NCBI GenBank assembly: GCA_035550975.1
Contig: DASZOC010000054.1
Coordinates: forward strand, 7,035 to 71,034
DNA length: 64,000 bases
Source: DASZOC01 sp035550975
GTDB lineage: Bacteria > Actinomycetota > CADDZG01 > WHSQ01
Direction of reading: 5' to 3'
Below are positions 57,880 to 64,000 of the stretch, in pieces. Position 1 is the stretch's first letter. Every line of letters starts with the position of its first letter. Below the pieces are notes generated by a model. The model did no database searches, was not told where the DNA came from, and saw nothing but the letters and a program-made list of their open reading frames with translations. Both the position numbers and the translations under genes were made by a program.

Positions 57880-59411
57880 CGACGGTTTTCCGCGGCGGCC
57901 CGATACTCAGGCTTCCCGGGGGCGCGACGGCCGAGTGGGTGCTGGTCGCCGGCGAGCAGGTGCAGGCGGTGGGGCACGGTGAGCCGCCGGCGGCCGACCG
58001 CGTCGTCGACCTCGACGGCGGGACGTTGATGCCGGCGTTCTGCGACGCGCACGTGCACCTCCCGGCGACGGGTTTGTACGAGCTGGGCCTCGACTTCCGC
58101 GGCGAGCGCTCGGCGGCCGCGATCCTGGACTCGTTCTCCCAGCGGGCGCGCGAGGGCGGCGGCGTGTTGTTCGGCGGCAACTTCGAAGATCCTCTCGACG
58201 CTCCGCTCACGAGGATCGACCTCGACCGGGCCGTCGGGGAACGCCCCGCGCTGCTGGCACGCGCCGACATGCACTCGTGCGTGGTCTCGACCGCGTTGCT
58301 CGACGAGCTGGACGTCGCCGAGTTGGAGGGGGTCGACGTCGACCACCGCGGGGTCCCCACGGGCTATCTGCGCGAGAAGGCCGCATCGGAGGCGTGGGGA
58401 TGGTTCGACCGCACGCTCCCGCCCGAGCAACAGAAGGCGGCGGTCCGTTCCGCGGTGGCTCGTGCGTATTCGAAGGGCATCGCGTCGGTGCACGAGATGT
58501 TCGTTGTCGAGTGGCGCGGCTGGCCCTCCCTCGAGGTGTTCCTCGATGCCATCTCGGATGCGGCGCTCGACATCGTCACCTACGTCGGCACCTCCGACGT
58601 CGATCGCGTCCATCGCATCGGCTTCGACCGCGTCGGCGGCGACTTCTTCCTCGACGGATCGTTCGGATCTCATACCGCGTGGATGAGCGGCAGGTACCTC
58701 TCGGAGCCTCCGCAGGGATCTCCACCCAACGGGATCTCCTACCGCACCGACGAGGAGTTGCTCGAGGTCTTCATGCGGGCCCAGGCTCTCGAGATGCAGT
58801 GCGGTGTGCACGCGATAGGCGATGCCGCGATCGAGCAGGCGATCGCGACGTGGGAGAAGGTGGCCGACAAGGTCGGCATCGAAGCGGTGCGCGCGCTCGG
58901 GCATCGGATCGAGCACTTCGAGTGCTCGTGGGACGACCACCTGCGCCGCGCCGCGGCTCTCGGTCTGCGGGCAAGCGTGCAGCCCGCGTTCGACCGCTAC
59001 TGGGGCGGCCCCGCGGGTCTCTACGCCGACCGCATCGGTTGGGAACGCGCTCGGGACATGAACCGCTTCGGTTCGATGCTGAATGCCGGGCTGCTGGTGG
59101 GGGCCGGATCGGACTCGACGGTGACGCCGATGGATCCCTTCCTGCAACTGGCCGCACTGCGCGAGCATCATGTCGAGGGGGAGTCGCTGGGCAGGATCGA
59201 GGCGCTGCGTCTCCACACGACCGGTGCCAGAGCGCTTGGCGAAGGCCCTTCTCTCTCGGGGACACTCGAGCCGGACGCGCCGGCCGACCTCGTGTGGCTC
59301 GACCGGAACCCGGCCGAGGTCGATACCGACCGGCTCGTCGACACCGAGGTGCTCGGCACCTGGGTGCTGGGCCGGCAGGTGTGGCCGCCCTCGCAGGCAG
59401 AGACGGAATGA
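57876..59411 (+). CDS. YtcJ-type metal-dependent amidohydrolase
   Basis: A 511-residue amidohydrolase-superfamily protein. Metal ligands fit DAHVHLPATG (HxH, about 51-53), a histidine in CGVHAIGDAA, another in LGHRIEHFE and the final Asp in GAGSDSTVTPMDP. No signal peptide, so cytoplasmic. It overlaps kdd and kamD by 4 bases at each end, so it is firmly within the lysine operon, yet no known step of lysine fermentation needs an amidohydrolase. It may open a cyclised lactam or an N-acyl intermediate; that is inference. Confidence 0.87.
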   Translation: MTTVFRGGPILRLPGGATAEWVLVAGEQVQAVGHGEPPAADRVVDLDGGTLMPAFCDAHVHLPATGLYELGLDFRGERSAAAILDSFSQRAREGGGVLFGGNFEDPLDAPLTRIDLDRAVGERPALLARADMHSCVVSTALLDELDVAELEGVDVDHRGVPTGYLREKAASEAWGWFDRTLPPEQQKAAVRSAVARAYSKGIASVHEMFVVEWRGWPSLEVFLDAISDAALDIVTYVGTSDVDRVHRIGFDRVGGDFFLDGSFGSHTAWMSGRYLSEPPQGSPPNGISYRTDEELLEVFMRAQALEMQCGVHAIGDAAIEQAIATWEKVADKVGIEAVRALGHRIEHFECSWDDHLRRAAALGLRASVQPAFDRYWGGPAGLYADRIGWERARDMNRFGSMLNAGLLVGAGSDSTVTPMDPFLQLAALREHHVEGESLGRIEALRLHTTGARALGEGPSLSGTLEPDAPADLVWLDRNPAEVDTDRLVDTEVLGTWVLGRQVWPPSQAETE

Positions 59412-61000
59412 GCGGCTTCACGCGCCCCGTCGGGCGGCTGGCCATCGACGCCGACACGGTCGCCGAGTGCCGGGAGCTTGCCGGCGACATATGCACGTCG
59501 ATAGAGCAGCTCGCCACCTCGCATACGACCGTGTCGATCGAGCGCGCGTGTCTGCGACTGGTCGGCGCCGACGGTGTCGTGGGCGAGGGGGCGGACGCGG
59601 TGCCGGTTCCTAATCTCGTCGTGGACCGGATCCGTGCTGCCGTTGGCCTCAAACGGGGCGCTCTGATCCCGTTCTTCCATGCCGTCGAATCCGGGTGCGG
59701 TGATATCGCGTCGGAGGCGAATCGGATGGCCGCGGGCCAGACGCAGATCGTGTGGCCGGACGGCTTCGATCGCGACGTCGCGATCGAACGGGCGAGGCAG
59801 GAAGGGGGCCGCGCCGTCGACCTCGTGGCCTCGGCTCGGGTGCGCCGGGACGAGGTGATCGCTCGCACCGGCGAAGCCGCGAAGCCGTGGTTCTACGAGA
59901 TCGTCGCGACCGGAGACATCTTCGAGGACATCCCCCAGGCACAGGCCGCGGCGCGCGAGGGATGCGACGTGATCGCCGTCATCCGCTCGACGGGACAATC
60001 GCTGTTGGACTACGTGCCTTACGGGGCGATGACCGACGGTTTCGCCGGGACGTACGCGACGCAAGAGAACTTCCGGCTGATGCGCGCGGCCCTCGACGAG
60101 GTCGCGGCCGAGCTCGGTCGCTATGTTCGTCTGACCAACTATGCAAGCGGCTTGTGTATGCCCGAGATCGCGGCGCTCGGCGCGATGGAGCGGCTCGACA
60201 TGATGTTGAACGACTGCATGTACGGGATCATCTTCCGCGACATCAACATGCAGCGCACGTTCGTAGACCAGCACTTCTCGCGCATGGTGAACTCGGTTGC
60301 AGGCATCATCATCAATACCGGCGAGGACAACTACCTTACGACCGCGGACGCGGTGGACTCAGCCCACACCGTGCTGGCGTCGCAGTTCCTGAACGAGCGA
60401 CTGGCGCTGGCCGCCGGATTGCCTTCCGAGCAGATGGGTCTGGGGCACGCGTTCGAGATCGACCCCGAGACGCCCGACCAGATCGCGACGGAGATCGCTC
60501 ACGCGCAACTCATCAGGGAGTGCTTCCCCGACGCGCCGCTGAAGTACATGCCGCCGACCAAGCACATGACCGGCAACATCTTTCAAGGCTTCCTCTACGA
60601 CGGGATGTTCAATCTCGTCGGAGCGCTGACGGGTCAGGACATCATCCTGCTGGGGATGATGTCCGAAGGCGTCCACACGCCCTTCCTATCCGACCGGGAC
60701 CTGGCGCTCGAGAACGCGCGCTACGTGTTCCGGGGAGCCGCCACGTTGGCCGGAGAGCTGCGATTCGAAGCGGGAGGCGACGTGGAGCGCCGCGCCGCGC
60801 AGGTCCTGGAGGAATGCCGGCAGATGCTGCGCAAGGTGGCCGACATAGGCATGTTCGCGGCGATCGAGGCGGGGATGTTCGCCGACACGGTGCGCACGAG
60901 GAACGGCGGCAAGGGCCTCGACGGCGTCGTGCGTCGCGCCGACGACTACTTCAACCCCGTGACCGACCTTCTCACGGAGAGAACCGGAGCGGTCGGATGA
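59408..61000 (+). CDS. kamD: Lysine 5,6-aminomutase alpha subunit
   Basis: A 530-residue subunit of the adenosylcobalamin- and PLP-dependent enzyme moving the terminal amino group of beta-lysine from carbon 6 to carbon 5. Family blocks are VIRSTGQSLLDYVPYGAMTD, FAGTYATQENFRLMR, RLTNYASGLCMPEIA and PPTKHMTGNIFQGFLYDGMF. D-ornithine 4,5-aminomutase (OraE) is the closest alternative. The ATG at 59408 overlaps the amidohydrolase stop; kamE follows with a 4-base overlap. Confidence 0.93.
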   Translation: MSGFTRPVGRLAIDADTVAECRELAGDICTSIEQLATSHTTVSIERACLRLVGADGVVGEGADAVPVPNLVVDRIRAAVGLKRGALIPFFHAVESGCGDIASEANRMAAGQTQIVWPDGFDRDVAIERARQEGGRAVDLVASARVRRDEVIARTGEAAKPWFYEIVATGDIFEDIPQAQAAAREGCDVIAVIRSTGQSLLDYVPYGAMTDGFAGTYATQENFRLMRAALDEVAAELGRYVRLTNYASGLCMPEIAALGAMERLDMMLNDCMYGIIFRDINMQRTFVDQHFSRMVNSVAGIIINTGEDNYLTTADAVDSAHTVLASQFLNERLALAAGLPSEQMGLGHAFEIDPETPDQIATEIAHAQLIRECFPDAPLKYMPPTKHMTGNIFQGFLYDGMFNLVGALTGQDIILLGMMSEGVHTPFLSDRDLALENARYVFRGAATLAGELRFEAGGDVERRAAQVLEECRQMLRKVADIGMFAAIEAGMFADTVRTRNGGKGLDGVVRRADDYFNPVTDLLTERTGAVG

Positions 61001-61728
61001 ACGTCAAGCCCTACGGCGACGCGCCCGGCGACGGCCTCGTCCAGCTGTCGTTCACCCTCCCGATACCGGAGGGGGAGCGGGCGCGGCAATCGGCGCTCGA
61101 GCTGGCGCGCAACATGGGCTTCGAGCGTCCACAGGTGGTTCACATGAAGCCGATGGGTCCCGCCTTCACGTTCTTCGTGATGTACGGCGCGACCGTGCAC
61201 GACGTCGATCCCGATTCGGTCGAGGTCCCGGAGCGCGACTTCCCCGACCTCGCGTACGCCGAGGTGAACCGGTTGATCCGCGAGAACCTCAGACGCCCTC
61301 TGGTCGTCGTCGGCGCCTGCACCGGTACCGACGCGCACACCGTCGGCCTCGACGCGATCCTGTCGATGAAGGGCTTCGCGGGCGATAAGGGCCTGGAGTA
61401 CTTTCCCGAGATGCGCGTCGTCAATATGGGCTCGCAGGTCGAACCATCGGAGATCGTCGCCACCGTCAGGAACGATCGCGCGGACGCGGTCCTCGTGTCG
61501 CAGGTCGTGACCCAGCGCGACGCCCACATCCGCCACCTGCGGGACGTGCGCGACGCGCTCGTCGAGGCGGGGGAGCGCGACCGCGTCATCCTCGTCGGGG
61601 GCGGCCCGCGCTTCAGTCCCGACGAGGCAGCCGAGCTCGGCTACGACCGGATCTTCGGACGCGGCACTAAGCCTTCCGAGGTCGCGTCATACCTCGCGTG
61701 GACCGTCGCCGGCCGGGCGAGCGCATGA
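60997..61728 (+). CDS. kamE: Lysine 5,6-aminomutase beta subunit
   Basis: A 243-residue cobalamin-binding subunit. The base-off B12 motif DxHxxG is DAHTVG with His114. The lysine 11 residues later (Lys125 in SMKGFAGDKG) is where the PLP-binding lysine sits in the Clostridium enzyme. The Rossmann-like B12 domain continues through SQVVTQRDAHIRHL and LVGGGPRFSPDEAAELGYD. The ATG overlaps kamD; the stop overlaps kal. Confidence 0.94.
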   Translation: MNVKPYGDAPGDGLVQLSFTLPIPEGERARQSALELARNMGFERPQVVHMKPMGPAFTFFVMYGATVHDVDPDSVEVPERDFPDLAYAEVNRLIRENLRRPLVVVGACTGTDAHTVGLDAILSMKGFAGDKGLEYFPEMRVVNMGSQVEPSEIVATVRNDRADAVLVSQVVTQRDAHIRHLRDVRDALVEAGERDRVILVGGGPRFSPDEAAELGYDRIFGRGTKPSEVASYLAWTVAGRASA

Positions 61729-62120
61729 CCGACATCACCGCTTCCCACCGCATGCGGCTGTCGGCGGCCGACGCGCACTACGGCGGTGGGCTCGTTGCCG
61801 GCGCCAAGGTGATGGAGCTGCTCGGGGACCTCGCCACCGAACTCTGCATCCGTTCCGACGGTGACGAGGGGCTGTTCGCCGGTTACTCGAGCGTCGAGTT
61901 CCTCGCGCCCCTCCACGCGGGGGACTTCGTCGAGGTGACCGGCCGGATCGTCAAGCGGGGCAATAGCTCCCGCACCATGACGTTCGAAGTGCTTAGATAT
62001 GCGCAGCCTCGTCCCGACGTCTCGGACTCGGCTGCGGACCTCCTGGAGGAGCCGCAGGTGGTCGCCCGGGCGGAAGGGACCTGTGTCGTCGGTAAAGACC
62101 GGCAGCGCCTCGACGGGTAA
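61725..62120 (+). CDS. kal: 3-aminobutyryl-CoA ammonia-lyase
   Basis: A 131-residue hot-dog-fold enzyme that deaminates 3-aminobutyryl-CoA to crotonyl-CoA. It begins HRMRLSAADAHYGGGLVAGA and has the helix VMELLGDLATELCI and strand SVEFLAPLHAGDFVEVTGRI. The ATG at 61725 overlaps the kamE stop. This is the last recognised lysine-pathway gene. Confidence 0.88.
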   Translation: MTDITASHRMRLSAADAHYGGGLVAGAKVMELLGDLATELCIRSDGDEGLFAGYSSVEFLAPLHAGDFVEVTGRIVKRGNSSRTMTFEVLRYAQPRPDVSDSAADLLEEPQVVARAEGTCVVGKDRQRLDG

Positions 62121-62134
62121 GGGAGTGATGCGGC

Positions 62135-62854
62135 TTGGTTAAGAGGGTGGACGGCATCCGAGCAGTGACTTACGACTGCTGGGGGACGCTGTTGAAGGAC
62201 CGTGATTGGGAGGGCGCCTGGAAGAAACGACTAGGCGCCCTTCGTGCTTCTCTGGACATCGACCGGGCCGACGCCGACCAGCTCCTGAAAGAAGCGTGGG
62301 CCAAGCACGACGAAGCGTGGAAGCAGGTCGAGACGTTCGGCCCCGGCCGCATGGCGGCGTACTGCCTCGAAGCGCGCGGTGTGTTCGACGACGACCGGAT
62401 CGCCGAGCTGACCCGGCAGTTCGAAGAGGCTTCGGTCGAGGTCGGCGTCGAAGCCGTCGAAGGCGCGGCCGAGACCCTCGCAGCCCTGCGCGATGCGAAC
62501 ATCAGGATCGGCCTCGTGTGCGACACCGGGCTCAGCCCCGGCCGGGTCGTGCGTCAGATGCTCGAGGACTGTGGCCTCGCTCGCTACATAGAGGTGATGT
62601 GTTTCTCCGACGAGGTCGGCGTGCCGAAGCCGGGCAACGAGATCTTCGAGAAGGCGTTAGCCGGTCTGGGAGCGTCGCCCCCGGAGGCGATCCACGTCGG
62701 TGACCTGAAGCGGACGGATATCGCGGGAGCCCACGACATCGGGATGCACACGGCCCGCTTCCGTGGCGTCCACGACGACCGTTCCGACGCGGCCGACTCG
62801 CCGATCCTGCTGGACCACCACGAGCAGCTCCTGGAGGCGATCGGCCTCCGCTGA
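62135..62854 (+). CDS. HAD-superfamily hydrolase (haloacid dehalogenase-like)
   Basis: A 239-residue HAD protein. Motif I is YDCWGTLLKD, where the second residue after the nucleophile Asp is Trp, as in dehalogenase-type rather than DxDxT phosphatases. Motif II is GLVCDTGLS, motif III and IV include SDEVGVPKPGNEIFE and HVGDLKRTDIAGA. The start is TTG 62135 or GTG 62147, after a GGGAG. It lies 14 bases after kal and may belong to the operon; the substrate is unknown. Confidence 0.87.
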   Translation: MVKRVDGIRAVTYDCWGTLLKDRDWEGAWKKRLGALRASLDIDRADADQLLKEAWAKHDEAWKQVETFGPGRMAAYCLEARGVFDDDRIAELTRQFEEASVEVGVEAVEGAAETLAALRDANIRIGLVCDTGLSPGRVVRQMLEDCGLARYIEVMCFSDEVGVPKPGNEIFEKALAGLGASPPEAIHVGDLKRTDIAGAHDIGMHTARFRGVHDDRSDAADSPILLDHHEQLLEAIGLR

Positions 62855-62916
62855 GGAGCAGCTAGAAGTCGCTCTTGGAGGCCGCGGGTTCGATCAGAGA
62901 ATTTTCTGCCTCGGGG

Positions 62917-62944
62917 TTGACGGGCTTCGTGAGCGGAGTAGTAT
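62917..62944 (+). promoter_or_regulatory. Promoter of the DUF222/HNH gene
   Basis: TTGACG (62917-62922) and TAGTAT (62939-62944) are 16 bases apart, a near-consensus sigma-70-type promoter. The -10 touches the SOS box. Confidence 0.65.
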
Positions 62945-62959
62945 CGAACATACGTTCGT
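62944..62959. promoter_or_regulatory. LexA (SOS) box
   Basis: TCGAACATACGTTCGT matches the actinobacterial/Bacillus SOS consensus TCGAAC-N4-GTTCGA at all but the last defined base. It lies between the -10 element and the ATG at 62960, so bound LexA would block RNA polymerase. Confidence 0.8.
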
Positions 62960-64000
62960 ATGCTTACATATTCAGGCCCACCGCGCGGGCTGGAGGACGT
63001 CCACTTGGACCGAGACCGCCTACGCGCATGTTCATCCGAGGATCTCGTCGACTCCGCAGGCCAGATGGCCGCGGCACTCGCCGCCACCCACGCCACGTTG
63101 CTCGAGATCCTCGCCGTCATAGACGAACGTCAACTCTGGCACGCTGACGGATGCTGTTCGTTCGAGGATTGGATCACGTTCCGGTTCGGCGTCTCGCGGA
63201 AAACGGCGCACGAGTGGATCGGCGCAGCGCGGGCTCTTGCGGATCTCCGGCACCTGACCGGCGCTTTCGCCGGGGGAAAGCTGTCGTGGGACAAGGTTCG
63301 GGCAGTAGCTGCGGTCGCGTCACCGGCGTCCGACGAAGCCCTTACAGAAGAGGCCCACACGACAGAGGTCCGATACCTAGAGAGGGCGGCGCGCAAGGCG
63401 CGCGCGATCTCGCTGGCGGAAGCCGAGTCACGTCATCAGGATCGCTTCTTCGCGATGCGACGCAGTCTGACGACGGGACGCGTGCGGCTGTCGGGGTTCC
63501 TGCCGGATGGCGACGGTGAGACGCTGATCAAGGCCATCGAGCGGCTGGCGGAAGAGGTACCGAAGGATCCGGAGACGGACCTGTATGCAACCTTCGACAG
63601 GCGCTGCGCCGATGCTCTCGTCGACCTCGCGTCTTCCTATCTGGCTTCCGAGCAACCCGTCCACGGCGAGCGCGCCATGGTCGTGGCGCACGTGGATCTG
63701 TCGGGGGTCCCCGGTGAGCAGCCACACGCAGAGACCGAGAGCGGCATGACTCTGGCTCCCGAGACCGTGGCCCGGATGATGTGCGATGCGGTCGTCGAGC
63801 CGGTCTTCGAGAACGACGGCCGCGGCATAGGGATCGGTCGACAGGACCGGCGACCGCCGCAATGGCTCCGCCGCCAGCTCGTGCATCGCGATCTGATGTG
63901 TCGCTTCCCGGGATGCACGCGTATGCGTCTCGTCCACGAGCACCATATGGAGCACTGGCCGGCCGGTGGACCGACGCAGTCACCGAACCTGGTGACGCTG
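62960..64000 (+). CDS. DUF222/HNH endonuclease family protein (13E12-like), partial at the window end
   Basis: An open frame of 347 codons without a stop, cut by the window edge. The first part is the DUF222 helical region (for example QMAAALAATHATLLEILAVI and FRFGVSRKTAHEWIGAARAL). The end shows an HNH nuclease motif, CRFPGCTRMRLVHEHHMEHW followed by PNLVTL. This is the family of the mycobacterial 13E12 repeats, often carried in mobile copies and in mycobacteria preceded by SOS boxes, as here. The ATG at 62960 directly follows the LexA box and gives a leader of under about 10 bases. Confidence 0.88.
   Translation, partial: MLTYSGPPRGLEDVHLDRDRLRACSSEDLVDSAGQMAAALAATHATLLEILAVIDERQLWHADGCCSFEDWITFRFGVSRKTAHEWIGAARALADLRHLTGAFAGGKLSWDKVRAVAAVASPASDEALTEEAHTTEVRYLERAARKARAISLAEAESRHQDRFFAMRRSLTTGRVRLSGFLPDGDGETLIKAIERLAEEVPKDPETDLYATFDRRCADALVDLASSYLASEQPVHGERAMVVAHVDLSGVPGEQPHAETESGMTLAPETVARMMCDAVVEPVFENDGRGIGIGRQDRRPPQWLRRQLVHRDLMCRFPGCTRMRLVHEHHMEHWPAGGPTQSPNLVTL

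Noticed and set aside
59408..61728. kamD-kamE as D-ornithine 4,5-aminomutase (oraE/oraS).
   Set aside because: The subunit split (large alpha, B12-binding beta of 243 residues) and the kamA, kdd and kal neighbours fit lysine 5,6-aminomutase.
62885..62905. GGTTCGATC resembling a tRNA T loop.
   Set aside because: The flanking bases do not form a T stem, and no acceptor or anticodon arm is present.

Overview
The window is a high-GC, densely coded chromosomal segment from an actinobacterium. The strongest evidence is a 20S proteasome/pupylation locus (arc/mpa, dop, prcB, prcA, pafA, pafB, pafC) followed by tatA-tatC-helY. Actinomycete-style synteny blocks support this (ffh-rpsP-khpA-rimM-trmD; uvrC-rapZ-yvcK-gap-pgk-tpiA), as does a LexA box of the TCGAAC-N4-GTTCG type. 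Several blocks are rearranged relative to well-studied actinobacteria: rplS is not after trmD, whiA is not between yvcK and gap, and secG is separated from tpiA. An uncultured or deep-branching lineage is likely, but that is inference.

Layout. 1-4.5 kb: an SDR protein, a small membrane protein, ffh and the rpsP-trmD translation operon. 4.5-12.5 kb: uvrC-rapZ-yvcK and a lower-glycolysis run, gap-pgk-tpiA-apgM. 12.6-17.7 kb: a BlaI/M56 pair, secG and two solute-binding lipoproteins without permeases. 17.7-18 kb: tRNA-Leu(GAG) and a strong hairpin. 18-22.7 kb: small accessory genes and an HtrA-like lipoprotein. 22.7-24.9 kb: a TtuB-like ubiquitin-fold sulfur carrier with a five-fold 45-bp repeat tail, TtuA and TrmI. 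25-36.3 kb: the proteasome locus, with a secreted M14 peptidase where pup usually lies. 36.2-43.3 kb: a histidine kinase, tatA, tatC and helY. 43.4-54.9 kb: lipid, acyl-CoA and glycerol-phosphate metabolism. 55-62.1 kb: an Lrp regulator divergent from a lysine-degradation operon (kamA, kdd, an amidohydrolase, kamD, kamE, kal). 62.1-64 kb: a HAD hydrolase and the start of a DUF222/HNH gene with an SOS box, cut by the window edge.

The genes form mostly tight operons, with stop and start codons often overlapping by 1 or 4 bases. About a dozen transcription units show a TANNNT hexamer 6-7 bases before the start codon, which points to frequent leaderless transcription. The lysine operon would take lysine through beta-lysine and 3,5-diaminohexanoate towards crotonyl-CoA, but the cleavage enzyme Kce is not in the window. 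No stretch over 300 bases lacks a gene. I saw no insertion sequence, prophage or CRISPR array. The most unusual points are the repeat-tailed TtuB next to a proteasome locus lacking pup, the exported peptidase coupled to dop, the amidohydrolase inside the lysine operon, and the SOS box at the window end.
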